In this document: positions 55,771 through 64,000 of the stretch, piece after piece
How the letters are laid out: each line of letters opens with the position of its first letter
How positions within the stretch are numbered: the first letter of the stretch is position 1
Source: Bradyrhizobium sp. ORS 285
Lineage (GTDB): Bacteria; Pseudomonadota; Alphaproteobacteria; Rhizobiales; Xanthobacteraceae
Reading direction: 5' to 3'
Assembly: GCF_900176205.1 (NCBI RefSeq)
Contig: NZ_LT859959.1
Span: forward strand, 5,663,001 to 5,727,000
DNA length: 64,000 nt
Program-made: the position numbers and the translations under genes
Notes under the pieces: model-generated
The model's database searches: none
Told to the model about the DNA's origin: nothing
What the model saw: the letters and a program-made list of their open reading frames with translations, nothing else

Positions 55771-55989
55771 ATGGCCACCCTTTCGTCAGCCTCCCTGTCC
55801 GCTGTGGCGGCCGAACGCCCGAGCCGATCCGGCCTCCTCGACGACGTCAGGACCTTCTGGCGCGAATTCGTCGCGCGTGCCTTCAACCCGTACCGGCCGG
55901 AACTGCATTACATGCGCGGTCCGGGCCCCGCCTGGCGCGCCAAATATGGCGATGACGCCGCGTTCCGCCTCAAGGCCAATCTCGACTGA
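55771..55989 (+). CDS. Small protein of unknown family
   Basis: Predicted 72 residues: a Ser/Ala-rich start, then TFWREFVARAFNPYRPELHY and PGPAWRAKYGDDAAFRLK. No signal peptide or membrane helix. The compact, non-repetitive mid-part suggests a real protein. The ribosome site is weak. It is upstream of the dehydrogenase by about 120 bases. Confidence 0.6.
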   Translation: MATLSSASLSAVAAERPSRSGLLDDVRTFWREFVARAFNPYRPELHYMRGPGPAWRAKYGDDAAFRLKANLD

Positions 55990-56112
55990 GCGTCTGGCAG
56001 GCTACCGCTTCCAAGGCGCCGCCTTGCGCCTTTGCCACTTTGCGCGCAAGCATCATTCCATTCCCGACGGCGTCCATCGATGACGCCCTCTTCCGACGAA
56101 TGGACTCTGCCG

Positions 56113-57075
56113 ATGACGCGGCTGCGCTGTGCAATCCTCGATGACTATTACGATACGGCCCTGTCGCTGGCCGATTGGCCGCGGCTGGCCGACAAGGTGG
56201 ATGTCACCGCCTTCACCCACCCCTTCGCCACTGAAGACGCGGCGGCCGCCGCCCTGGCTGACATCGACGTCGTCTGCGCCATGCGCGAGCGGACGCCGTT
56301 CCCGGCCACCCTGATCGAACGCCTGCCGAAGCTGAAGCTCCTGATCACCTCGGGCATGCGCAATGCCGCGATCGACATGGAAGCCGCCAAGACCCGCGGC
56401 ATCGTGGTCTGCGGCACGCAATATGGCCGCGATCCCACGGCGCCGCTGACCATGGGCCTGATCCTGGAACTCACCCGCAAGATCGGCCAAGAGAACGCAC
56501 GCATGCATGCCGGTCTGCCTTGGCAGGCGCTCGGCGGCGTCGAGATCGAGGGCAAGACGCTGGGGATCATCGGGCTCGGCAAGCTCGGCAGCAAGGTCGC
56601 AGGGCTCGCCAAGGCGTTCGGCATGAACGTGATCGCCTGGAGCCCCAATCTGACGCCCGAGCGCTGCCAGGAGGCCGGTGTCGGCTATGCGGCCAAGGAC
56701 GAGCTGTTCGCGACCGCCGACATCATCACCATCCACGTCGTGCTCAGCGACCGCTCGCGCGGGCTGGTCGGCGCCGCCGACATCGCGCGCATGAAGCCCT
56801 CGGCCTATCTCGTCAACACCTCGCGCGCGCCGATCGTGGATGAAGTCGCGCTGTTGCGGGCCTTACGCGAGAAGCGCATCGCGGGAGCAGGATTGGATGT
56901 GTTCTCGGTCGAGCCCCTACCGGTTGAGCATCCGCTGCGCGGGCTCGACAACGTCGTGCTGACGCCGCATCTCGGCTACGTCACCGAGGAGAGCTTTCGC
57001 GCGCATTATGGCCAGATGGTCGAGTGCATCGGCGCCTGGCTCGGCGGCGCCGAGCCGCCGCGCCGGCTCGCCTGA
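56113..57075 (+). CDS. D-2-hydroxyacid dehydrogenase
   Basis: Predicted 320 residues of the NAD-dependent D-isomer dehydrogenase family. GIIGLGKLGSKVAGLAKAFG is the nucleotide-binding loop, and VLTPHLGYVTEESF holds the catalytic His. YLVNTSRAPIVDEVALLRAL carries the catalytic Arg after the strand. The ATG at 56113 fits the family; an ATG at 56080 would add 11 polar residues. Substrate unknown. Confidence 0.88.
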   Translation: MTRLRCAILDDYYDTALSLADWPRLADKVDVTAFTHPFATEDAAAAALADIDVVCAMRERTPFPATLIERLPKLKLLITSGMRNAAIDMEAAKTRGIVVCGTQYGRDPTAPLTMGLILELTRKIGQENARMHAGLPWQALGGVEIEGKTLGIIGLGKLGSKVAGLAKAFGMNVIAWSPNLTPERCQEAGVGYAAKDELFATADIITIHVVLSDRSRGLVGAADIARMKPSAYLVNTSRAPIVDEVALLRALREKRIAGAGLDVFSVEPLPVEHPLRGLDNVVLTPHLGYVTEESFRAHYGQMVECIGAWLGGAEPPRRLA

Positions 57076-57142
57076 AAGCGGCTTTAAAACGAAACACCCT
57101 CCGCGAGGACGGTGTTTGGCAATCTCATCGATCTCGGCTGCG

Positions 57143-58384
57143 TCAGCGGATGGTTACCGGCGGCGGCAGCGGCTGCATCGTCGCTGGCTGGGCCGCCGGC
57201 ACGTTCGCCTGGGCCTGAACCGGAGCCTGCTGGGCCGGGGGAGCGAGGCCGTTGGCGGCTGCGGCCATGTTCTTGGCCGAACCGGCCGGCGCACCGCCGG
57301 GCATGACGACGACGCGGGTGCCGACCTTGACGCGGTCGAACAGGTCCGAGACGTCCTCGTTCAGCATGCCGATGCAGCCGGAGGACACGAACTTGCCGAT
57401 CGTCGAGGGCTGGTTGGTGCCGTGAATGCGGTACACGGTCGAGCCGAGATACATCGCGCGAGCGCCCAGCGGATTGCCGGGGCCACCGGCCATGAAGCGC
57501 GGCAGGTAGGGCTGGCGCTCGATCATCTCGCTCGGCGGATACCAATCCGGCCACTCGGTCTTCTTGGTGATCTTCTGGACACCCGTCCAGGTGAAGCCCT
57601 CGCGGCCGACGCGGACGCCGTAACGCATCGCACGGCCATTGCCGAGCACGAGATAGAGATAGGTGTTGGGCGTATCGACGACGATCGTTCCCGGCGGCTC
57701 CTTGGTGACGAAGTCGACCTCCTGGCGGCGCAGGTTCGGCGGCAGCGGCGCGGGCGCGGCATCCGGCTGCTCTTCCGGCGGCAGCGCAGCCACCGTCATC
57801 GGGCGGTCACCGGCCGACGGCTGCACGGCTCCGGTGACAGCCGGAGCACCACCCACGACGCCCGGCGGGCGCGGCGCGCCGGCATCGCCACCAGGCGCGC
57901 CATTGCCATAGGCACCACCATAGGCCTGCTGGCTGGGGGCCGGACGATCGCCATAGATCACCGGCGGCGGACCGGCCGGACGGCCATAGCGCGGATCATC
58001 CGGAGACATCACCGGGCCATTGGCGGCGGAGCCATAGGCCGGCGCCGCGGCCGGACGTCCGTAGCGAGGATCGTCGGGCGACATCACCGGACCCGTCGGC
58101 GCGCCACCATAGACCGGACCATTGGCCGGACGGCGATAACGCGGATCATCCGGCGACAGCACCGGGCCGGGCGGCGGAAGAGCGGCCGAGTTGCCCGGGG
58201 TGTCCTCGTCGTCGAGCGCGTCGAAATCCGGACCCTGGCCGCGCGCATCGGTCGGATAAGGTGTCGGCGCGGGTGAATACGCACCGGGCGCCGTCTGATA
58301 GACTTGCTGTGCCTCAGCAAACGAAGCTGCCGCCGCGCTCGCTGCCGCGACCGCGCAAACCGTCAGGATTTGTCTGATCATCAT
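57143..58384 (-). CDS. L,D-transpeptidase, YkuD family, with SPDDPRY repeats
   Basis: Predicted 413 residues: a signal peptide (ending SFAEAQQ), a long Pro/Gly/Ala-rich linker with three copies of GPV(L/M)SPDDPRYxRPA (about residues 75-145), a YkuD domain, and a Pro/Ala/Gln tail. Its catalytic domain is closely similar to that of the enzyme at 18894. The Cys is C337 in SSGCIGM: the Arg normally two residues after it is Gly, whereas the paralogue has SSGCIRL. Activity may be altered. It is divergent from the next gene. Confidence 0.9.
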   Translation of the reverse strand: MMIRQILTVCAVAAASAAAASFAEAQQVYQTAPGAYSPAPTPYPTDARGQGPDFDALDDEDTPGNSAALPPPGPVLSPDDPRYRRPANGPVYGGAPTGPVMSPDDPRYGRPAAAPAYGSAANGPVMSPDDPRYGRPAGPPPVIYGDRPAPSQQAYGGAYGNGAPGGDAGAPRPPGVVGGAPAVTGAVQPSAGDRPMTVAALPPEEQPDAAPAPLPPNLRRQEVDFVTKEPPGTIVVDTPNTYLYLVLGNGRAMRYGVRVGREGFTWTGVQKITKKTEWPDWYPPSEMIERQPYLPRFMAGGPGNPLGARAMYLGSTVYRIHGTNQPSTIGKFVSSGCIGMLNEDVSDLFDRVKVGTRVVVMPGGAPAGSAKNMAAAANGLAPPAQQAPVQAQANVPAAQPATMQPLPPPVTIR

Positions 58385-58748
58385 TGCCCTTGCAGTATCC
58401 CCAAGCCGCCGATTGGGACCTTTGCTCCGCCAAATGGCCGAAGATAGCGGCGCATTCAAGACAATTCCGGCCAAGGCGGTCCCATTTCGGCAATTTGTGA
58501 TCATGTCTCCGTCGTTGCACGGAAGTCTCACGGCGCTGAAAAAGTGCAATGCAGCCGTGGCGAGCCGCATCAGCGCCGCGATTTGCCGAGCGGGCGGGAA
58601 CACTTTCGGTATTCTGACTTCAGCCTGATTCGCGATGCTCGGCAGAAGCCGGCCCCGTCGCGAACGCGGCCATTCCCTGTGATCACCGCGTTCCCTACTG
58701 GCTCGAATGTCTCGGCAGTCCCGCTGCCGTGGCGGAGAGTTCCCGTCA
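58385..58748. other. Intergenic region without visible gene
   Basis: Divergent gap between the L,D-transpeptidase and the Pro/Ala-rich membrane protein genes, presumably holding both promoters. Frames crossing it look like chance. Confidence 0.5.
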
Positions 58749-59768
58749 ATGCTTCCCGGCTTTCGTTTCCTCGTCGCCGCGATCGTCTGCTCCATCTCTC
58801 TCACCGTCTTCGGCATGGGCGCTGCTGCCCTGCTGCGCGCCGCCCATGAGCAGTTCGCCAGCAATTCGTCCTGGCGCTCGACGCAGGCGTCCGGCTTCAC
58901 GACATTCCTGCCGCCGGCCGAGCCGGCGCCGGTTCTGGCCGTGCTGCGGGTCGAGCCGACCCCGCCGGTGACGCCGCCGGTCGTCACCGTCGAGGTCCCC
59001 GTCACGACTACCGCAACTGCCCCCGCCGATCAGCCGAGCGCGCCGCCGGCTGTCGTCGCGGTGCCTGAGAAGGTCGATGTGGCGACCGTCACGGAAGCCG
59101 CTGCCTTGCCGACGCCGTCGCTGCCGGCAGAAACGGTCGACACCACCAAGACCATCATCCTGCCGAGTAAGGTCGCTGCGCTCGACGATCGCCTCGACTC
59201 CGCCAAGCCCGATGCGGCGATCGCGGCAACGCCGATCGCCGTCGTTGAGAAGGCGACTGACAAGCCGCGGCTGGACACGACGTCCGAGCCCGCAGCCCAG
59301 CCCGCGCCGGCCCCGAGCGAAGTTGCACCTGCACCGACCGCGATCCCAGTGTCGCCGCCAGCGCCGCAGGTCCTGGCCAGCGCCGATCCGACGATGACTG
59401 CAGTGGCGCCGTCAGCCGTCACGCCTGCACCAGCCGTGGCAGTGCTCGATCCCATCGCCGCCAAGCTTGCGGCGCTGGCCGAACAGCCGGTGCGTCAGGA
59501 GCGCCCGGCTGCCGCCGAGCATCGTGCCTCGGTGAAGGTTGCGAGCGTCCAATTGCGCCGGAGCATCTTGAAAAAGCGCAAGGAGCGCGAGAAGCAGCTG
59601 GCCGCCCGGCGGGCCAAGCAGCGGCGCGTCGCCCAGCGGGTCAGGGCCGCGCGGCAGGCCGAGGCCCAGCAACAACAGCAGCAGCAGGCGTTCCCCGATC
59701 CGTTCGGACAACCCTTCTCGCAGCCGCAAGCCATCGGCCAGCAGGCGGCTGCACCGCGCACGCGATAG
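58749..59768 (+). CDS. Membrane-anchored Pro/Ala-rich protein with basic coiled-coil end
   Basis: Predicted 339 residues. One membrane helix (about residues 5-30) is followed by some 230 residues of Pro/Ala/Val/Thr-rich low complexity, then a basic helix (KKRKEREKQLAARRAKQRR) and a poly-Gln stretch before the end. It looks like a periplasm-spanning or wall-contacting protein. The ATG at 58749 opens with the membrane helix; an earlier Met does not fit. Divergent from the L,D-transpeptidase gene. Family unknown. Confidence 0.72.
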   Translation: MLPGFRFLVAAIVCSISLTVFGMGAAALLRAAHEQFASNSSWRSTQASGFTTFLPPAEPAPVLAVLRVEPTPPVTPPVVTVEVPVTTTATAPADQPSAPPAVVAVPEKVDVATVTEAAALPTPSLPAETVDTTKTIILPSKVAALDDRLDSAKPDAAIAATPIAVVEKATDKPRLDTTSEPAAQPAPAPSEVAPAPTAIPVSPPAPQVLASADPTMTAVAPSAVTPAPAVAVLDPIAAKLAALAEQPVRQERPAAAEHRASVKVASVQLRRSILKKRKEREKQLAARRAKQRRVAQRVRAARQAEAQQQQQQQAFPDPFGQPFSQPQAIGQQAAAPRTR

Positions 59769-59777
59769 AGGCGTCGA

Positions 59778-60635
59778 TCAGGCCGGCCCCGTCGCGACCG
59801 GCGGGCCGTTCTCGACGCCCCATTCCGACCAAGAGCCGTCATAGAGCGCGGTATCGCGGATGCCGAGCCGATAAAGCGCCAACGTCAGCACCGCGGCCGA
59901 GACGCCGGAGCCGCAGGAGGTGACGATCGGCCTGGCGAGATCCACGCCGGCCGCGCCGAACGCCTTGCGCAGCTCATCGAGCGGCTTCATCACGCCGGTC
60001 GCGGCGTCGAACAGCTCCGCGTAAGGCAGATTGCGGCTGCCGGGAATGTGACCGGAGCGCAGGCCGGCCCGGGGCTCGGCGACCTCGCCGGCGAAGCGCG
60101 GCGCCTGACGCGCGTCGATCACCTGCTCGGCATTGCCGGCGAGATTCGCGACCATCTGCTCGATCTTGCGCACCCGCGCGGCGTCGAAGCTCGCACTGTA
60201 GCTTCCCGCAACCGGTGTCACCTGGCCGCTATCGACCGGCCGCCCTTCGGCGATCCACTTCTTCAGGCCGCCATCGAGCACGCGCACGTCCGTGTGGCCG
60301 AACGACAGGAACATCCACCAGGCGCGCGGCGCGGCGACCCAGCCGCCGGCATCGTAGACGACCACCGTGTCGCCATTGCTGACGCCAAGTCGGGCGGCGT
60401 CGCGACCGAATTGCTCCGCGCTGGGATACATGTGCGGCAGCGGATTGGAATGGTCGGAGACCTCATCGACATCGAAGAACACGGCGCCGGGAATGTGCGC
60501 CTTCAGATAATCGTCCTTCGGCAATGGCAACACGCCGGGCATCTTGAAGGTGGCGTCGAGCACCTTGACCTTGGGATCGCCGAGATGCGCCGCGAGCCAT
60601 TCGGTGGTGACGAGCGGGTCGTTGGGGGTGGTCAT
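59778..60635 (-). CDS. sseA: 3-mercaptopyruvate/thiosulfate sulfurtransferase
   Basis: Predicted 285 residues with two rhodanese domains. The active Cys is C241 in TSCGSGVSA, and the CGSGV(S/T) loop favours mercaptopyruvate over thiosulfate. VKVLDATFKMPG opens the first, inactive domain. It transfers sulfur to cyanide or thiols. A single-domain rhodanese gene lies just upstream on the same strand, after a small palindromic region. Confidence 0.9.
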   Translation of the reverse strand: MTTPNDPLVTTEWLAAHLGDPKVKVLDATFKMPGVLPLPKDDYLKAHIPGAVFFDVDEVSDHSNPLPHMYPSAEQFGRDAARLGVSNGDTVVVYDAGGWVAAPRAWWMFLSFGHTDVRVLDGGLKKWIAEGRPVDSGQVTPVAGSYSASFDAARVRKIEQMVANLAGNAEQVIDARQAPRFAGEVAEPRAGLRSGHIPGSRNLPYAELFDAATGVMKPLDELRKAFGAAGVDLARPIVTSCGSGVSAAVLTLALYRLGIRDTALYDGSWSEWGVENGPPVATGPA

Positions 60636-60663
60636 CTGCAAGCACTCCAGGCGTCACATTGGG

Positions 60664-60738
60664 TCGTCATCGCCGGACCTGATCCGGCGAGCCATCTTCT
60701 TCAAGCGATGGACACGCGGGTCAAGCCCGCGTGTGACG
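60664..60738. repeat. Short palindromic repeat between two rhodanese genes
   Basis: CGTCATCGCCGGACCTGATC with its hairpin and GGGTCAAGCCCGCGTGTGAC with its hairpin face each other across ATC/GAT half-sites (60664-60738). Probably a dispersed repeat; it may also end transcription. Confidence 0.65.
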
Positions 60739-60745
60739 CGTTCGT

Positions 60746-61159
60746 TCAATCCTTCTTCTTCGGCGCCCATGCCTCGACCGGCCCCCCGGCCTCGCGCCAT
60801 GCGGCAAAGCCGCCGCCGATATGGGCGACGGGCTTTAGTCCCATGTCCTTCGCAGTCTTGGCCGCGAGCGCCGAACGCAGGCCGCCGGCGCAGTGGAAGA
60901 TGAACGTCTTGTCCTCTTGGAAGATCGGCTTGGCATAAGGGCTCTGCGGATCAATCCAGAACTCGAGCATGCCGCGGGTGCAGGAGAACGCGCCGGGAAT
61001 CCTGCCCTCGCGCTCGATCTCACGCGGATCGCGGATGTCGACGATCACGACGTCGTCGCGCTTGGCCGCCTCGATGGCCTCGGCGGCCGAGAGCGTTTCG
61101 ATCTCGGCATTGGCCTCGTCGAGCAGCGCCTTGATGCCGCGGGTGATGGTCTGGGGCAT
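60746..61159 (-). CDS. Single-domain rhodanese protein
   Basis: Predicted 137 residues. The active-site Cys is C90 in FHCAGGLRSALAA, and VVIVDIRDPREIEREGRIPG is the start of the rhodanese fold. Substrate unknown. It lies about 110 bases upstream of sseA, separated by the repeat, and about 65 bases downstream of the VWA gene. Confidence 0.9.
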   Translation of the reverse strand: MPQTITRGIKALLDEANAEIETLSAAEAIEAAKRDDVVIVDIRDPREIEREGRIPGAFSCTRGMLEFWIDPQSPYAKPIFQEDKTFIFHCAGGLRSALAAKTAKDMGLKPVAHIGGGFAAWREAGGPVEAWAPKKKD

Positions 61160-61223
61160 TCTCGAACCTCCCTGCTCCGTCGTTGCGGAGCGTCGTCTTG
61201 CCTGGCGCCATTCCGGGGCTGTT

Positions 61224-62399
61224 CTACCGCACCAGCTCCTTCATCGCATTCTCCAGCCCTTCGATCGTGATCGGATACATGCGCTCGGAGAAGATGCGGC
61301 GGATGATGGTGGTCGACTCGGAATAGTCCCAGTGCTTTTGCGCCACCGGATTGAGCCACACCGTGTGCGGATAGGTGCGGATGACACGATCGAGCCACAC
61401 CGAGCCCGGCTCCTCGTTGACGTGCTCGACCGAGCCGCCGGGCACCATGATCTCGTAAGGCGACATCGAGGCGTCGCCGACGAACACGACCTTGTAGTCG
61501 TGCGGATACTTGTGCAGCACGTCCCAGGTGGGCGTACGGTCGGTGAAGCGCCGCTTGTTCTGCTTCCACACGCCTTCATACAGGCAGTTGTGGAAGTAGA
61601 AATATTCCATGTGCTTGAATTCGGTCTTGGCGGCCGAGAACAGTTCCTCGACCTGCGCGACGTGGGAATCCATCGACCCGCCGATGTCGAAGAACACCAG
61701 CACCTTGACCGCATTGCGCCGCTCGGGCCGCATGTGCACGTCGAGATAGCCGTGATTGGCGGTCTCGCGGATCGTGGTGTCCAGATCGAGCTCGTCGGGC
61801 GCGCCGGTGCGGGCGAACTTGCGCAGCCGGCGCAGCGCGACCTTGATGTTGCGGATGCCGAGCTCGACATTGCCGTCGAGATCCTTGAACTCGCGGCGGT
61901 CCCACACCTTCACGGCACGGTTGTTGCGGTTCTTCTCCTGGCCGATCCGCACGCCTTCGGGATTGTAGCCGTAGGCGCCGAACGGCGAGGTGCCGGCCGT
62001 GCCGATCCACTTGTTGCCGCCCTGGTGCCGGCCCTTCTGCTCTTCCAGCCGCTTCTTCAAGGTCTCCATGAGCTTGTCCCAGCCCAAGGCCTCGATCTCT
62101 TTCTTCTCTTCCTCGGTGAGGTACTTCTCGGCCAGCTTCTTCAGCCACTCCTCGGGAATTTCGGCCTTCTCCATCGCGTCCAGGAGATTTTCCAACCCCT
62201 TGAACACGGTGCCGAACACGCGGTCGAACTTGTCGAGATTGCGCTCGTCCTTCACCAGCGCCGTGCGCGACAGATAGTAGAAGTTCTCGACCGAATGCTC
62301 GGCGAGATCGGCGTCGATCGCCTCCATCAGCGTGAGATATTCACGCAAGGAGACCGGGACCTGCGCGTCGCGCAGTGCTGTGAAGAATTGCAGGAACAT
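61224..62399 (-). CDS. CoxE-like VWA domain protein
   Basis: Predicted 391 residues. MFLQFFTALRDAQVPVSLRE is a family start. The VWA domain contains FFDIGGSMDSHVAQVEELFS, with the metal-binding D-x-G-x-S reading DIGGS. VWA/CoxE proteins act with MoxR ATPases in assembly or metal insertion, and a MoxR gene lies at 62868 in the opposite direction. The ATG at 62399 is used; one at 62405 adds two residues. Confidence 0.87.
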   Translation of the reverse strand: MFLQFFTALRDAQVPVSLREYLTLMEAIDADLAEHSVENFYYLSRTALVKDERNLDKFDRVFGTVFKGLENLLDAMEKAEIPEEWLKKLAEKYLTEEEKKEIEALGWDKLMETLKKRLEEQKGRHQGGNKWIGTAGTSPFGAYGYNPEGVRIGQEKNRNNRAVKVWDRREFKDLDGNVELGIRNIKVALRRLRKFARTGAPDELDLDTTIRETANHGYLDVHMRPERRNAVKVLVFFDIGGSMDSHVAQVEELFSAAKTEFKHMEYFYFHNCLYEGVWKQNKRRFTDRTPTWDVLHKYPHDYKVVFVGDASMSPYEIMVPGGSVEHVNEEPGSVWLDRVIRTYPHTVWLNPVAQKHWDYSESTTIIRRIFSERMYPITIEGLENAMKELVR

Positions 62400-62532
62400 G
62401 CCCATTAGATCGCGCGGCCAAGAGGGCACGTCAAGGGCCGGGGCTCGTCAAGGGCCGCTCCTGGCGCGACGGCTGGACCGGCCGGCTTTTTGCTCTACAA
62501 TCCCAGGAACCACGGATGGAATGGGGGTTTTC

Positions 62533-62778
62533 ATGGGTATCATTGCAGCGCTGATCATCGGCGCCATCGCGGGCTGGCTCGCCGGACTGATCGTGCGCGG
62601 CGCCGGTTTCGGCCTGATCGGCAACATGGTGATCGGCATTGTCGGCGCCCTGGTCGCGAGCTACGTGCTGCCGGCGCTGCATATCGCGCTCGCCAGCGGC
62701 ACCTTGGGTGCGATCCTGGACGCTACGATCGGCGCCGTCATCGTGCTCGTGATCCTCTCGCTGATCCGGCGCGCTTGA
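62533..62778 (+). CDS. GlsB/YeaQ/YmgE-family small membrane protein
   Basis: Predicted 81 residues: three membrane helices, with IIGAIAGWLAGLIVRGAGFG and IGNMVIGIVGALVASYVLP typical of the transglycosylase-associated protein family, often stress-induced. GGGGG stands six bases from the ATG at 62533, which decides the start against an ATG at 62521. It lies between the VWA and MoxR genes. Confidence 0.88.
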   Translation: MGIIAALIIGAIAGWLAGLIVRGAGFGLIGNMVIGIVGALVASYVLPALHIALASGTLGAILDATIGAVIVLVILSLIRRA

Positions 62779-62867
62779 TTATTTCTGCTTCCAATGGCAG
62801 CCATCATTTCAAAGCCGCTGCCGCGGCGTAGCCACTCAACACAAGTTCGACCGACAAGCGAGGCGCG

Positions 62868-63710
62868 ATGAAATTTACCGGGACCCAGGACTACGTCGCC
62901 ACCGACGACCTCAAAGTGGCCGTCAACGCGGCGATCGTGCTCGAACGGCCGCTGCTGGTGAAGGGCGAGCCGGGGACCGGCAAGACCGTGCTGGCCGAGG
63001 AAGTCGCCAAGGCCGTCAACGCGCCGCTGCTCACCTGGCACATCAAGTCGACCACCAAGGCGCAGCAGGGCCTTTACGAATACGACGCGGTGTCGCGCCT
63101 GCGCGACAGCCAGCTCGGCGACTCCAGAGTCTCCGACATCAAGAACTACATCAAGCGCGGCAAGCTATGGGAGGCGTTCACCGCCGAGCAGCGCCCGGTG
63201 CTGCTGATCGACGAGATCGACAAGGCCGACATCGAATTCCCGAACGATCTGCTGCTCGAGCTCGACCGGATGGAATTTCACGTCTACGAGACCAACGAGA
63301 CCATCAAGGCCAAGCTGCGCCCGATCGTCATCATCACCTCCAACAACGAGAAGGAGCTGCCCGACGCGTTCCTGCGCCGCTGCTTCTTCCACTACATCAA
63401 GTTCCCCGACGCCGACACGATGGGGCGCATCGTCGACGTGCACTTCCCTGACATCAAGAAGCGTATGGTCGAGGAAGCCTTGCGCATCTTCTTCGAGGTG
63501 CGCGATGTGCCCGGCCTGAAGAAGAAGCCGTCGACCTCCGAGCTGCTCGACTGGCTCAAGCTGCTGCTCAACGAGGACATCGGCCCCGAGCAGCTGCGCG
63601 AGCGCGACCCGCGCAAGCTGATCCCGCCGCTGCATGGCGCGCTGCTGAAGAACGAGCAGGATGTGCATCTGTTCGAGCGGCTCGCCTTCCTCAGCCGCCG
63701 CGAGGTCTGA
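62868..63710 (+). CDS. MoxR-family AAA+ ATPase
   Basis: Predicted 280 residues: Walker A GEPGTGKT (33-40), Walker B LLIDEIDKAD, sensor ITSNNEKELPDAFLRRC with the Arg finger. MoxR proteins work as chaperones, often with VWA proteins like the one encoded just upstream on the other strand. Probably they act together to mature a metal or redox enzyme, but which one is not shown. Confidence 0.92.
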   Translation: MKFTGTQDYVATDDLKVAVNAAIVLERPLLVKGEPGTGKTVLAEEVAKAVNAPLLTWHIKSTTKAQQGLYEYDAVSRLRDSQLGDSRVSDIKNYIKRGKLWEAFTAEQRPVLLIDEIDKADIEFPNDLLLELDRMEFHVYETNETIKAKLRPIVIITSNNEKELPDAFLRRCFFHYIKFPDADTMGRIVDVHFPDIKKRMVEEALRIFFEVRDVPGLKKKPSTSELLDWLKLLLNEDIGPEQLRERDPRKLIPPLHGALLKNEQDVHLFERLAFLSRREV

Positions 63711-63755
63711 GACCTCGCTCCTGGAGCGACGGGGCGAAGCATCCGCTTCCCCCGT

Positions 63756-64000
63756 TCAAGGTCCGACCATGCGCCCGAGCGCACGGATGATACCGTCGAC
63801 CGCGATCGGTTTCTCGCAGCGGAGAATGTTCGAGAACCGGTCCGGGATGATCGACTCGTCATAGCCGGTCGTGAACACGAACGGCACGCCGCGTTCCACC
63901 AGCAGATCGGCCACCGGGAACGCCATCTCGCCGCGCAGATTGACGTCGAGCACGGCGCCTTCGATGCGCTGCTCTCGCTTGATCAGATCGAGCGCATCGG
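63756..64000 (-). CDS. Receiver-domain protein (5' end beyond window)
   Basis: The last 80 codons or so of a response-regulator receiver domain. [20 protein letters not shown] contains the phosphoacceptor Asp, and [16 protein letters not shown] and [11 protein letters not shown] carry the Thr and the Lys. Nothing follows the receiver, so the visible end is a single-domain or C-terminal receiver. Start not visible. Confidence 0.85.
   Translation of the reverse strand, partial: DALDLIKREQRIEGAVLDVNLRGEMAFPVADLLVERGVPFVFTTGYDESIIPDRFSNILRCEKPIAVDGIIRALGRMVGP

Noticed and set aside
62507..62530. GGAAC-N16-GTT pattern resembling an EcfG promoter at the GlsB gene
   Set aside because: Transcription would start after or at the chosen ATG at 62533, so it could not give a normal leader for this protein.

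Overview
The window comes from an alphaproteobacterial chromosome, most likely Bradyrhizobium or a close relative of the Bradyrhizobium/Rhodopseudomonas group. The basis is high GC throughout, protein families typical of that group (DUF3313 lipoprotein, DUF4403, DUF2277, paired YkuD L,D-transpeptidases, a Psd plus PmtA route to phosphatidylcholine, a candidate EcfG-type promoter), and many dispersed palindromic repeats of the kind that litter these genomes. I saw no rRNA, tRNA, CRISPR array, phage or insertion sequence. The organism call is inference from gene content.

Layout. 0-6 kb: the end of an OmpR-type response regulator gene, then a divergent three-gene drug-efflux operon (NodT-type outer-membrane channel, MacA-like adaptor, MacB-like ABC transporter). 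6-13 kb, all minus strand: DUF3313 lipoprotein, an EamA exporter, a PaoABC/YagTSR-type molybdenum aldehyde oxidoreductase operon, and a Nudix hydrolase. 13-18.5 kb: a probable membrane-lipid block with phosphatidylserine decarboxylase, a divergent class III aminotransferase with a hydrophobic N-terminus, an Mpo1/DUF962-like membrane protein, a PmtA-like methyltransferase and a GT4 glycosyltransferase. 19-28 kb: L,D-transpeptidase, DUF4403 protein, an orphan amino-acid-type binding protein, an OmpR/EnvZ-type pair, a PRC-barrel protein, a zinc-ribbon protein and a lytic transglycosylase.

28-33.5 kb is the thiamine locus: sigma70-like promoter, TPP riboswitch, thiO-thiS-thiG-thiE and thiC, with palindromic repeats lodged in two of its gaps. 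33.5-41.5 kb is looser: RidA protein, acyltransferase, two tandem small secreted paralogues, GST, a Mug-like DNA glycosylase with altered active-site motifs, about 1.2 kb of repeats including a strongly structured element, a FlbD-type orphan DNA-binding domain and a bacterial collagen-like protein. 41.5-49 kb: DUF2277, a four-gene plus-strand group (MetX-like hydrolase, secreted protein, DoxX, FMN flavoprotein) and an overlapping heavy-metal RND efflux operon with DUF3240. 49-64 kb: bacterioferritin and its ferredoxin, small glycine-rich proteins, a MltB-type transglycosylase, UPF0114, EttA, a D-2-hydroxyacid dehydrogenase, a repeat-bearing L,D-transpeptidase, two rhodanese-type proteins, a VWA/CoxE protein, a GlsB protein, a MoxR ATPase and the end of a receiver-domain gene.

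The most interesting leads are the lipid block around the Mpo1-like protein, the collagen-like protein, the Mug-like glycosylase lacking the usual catalytic Asn, and the several families of long mirror-image palindromes.
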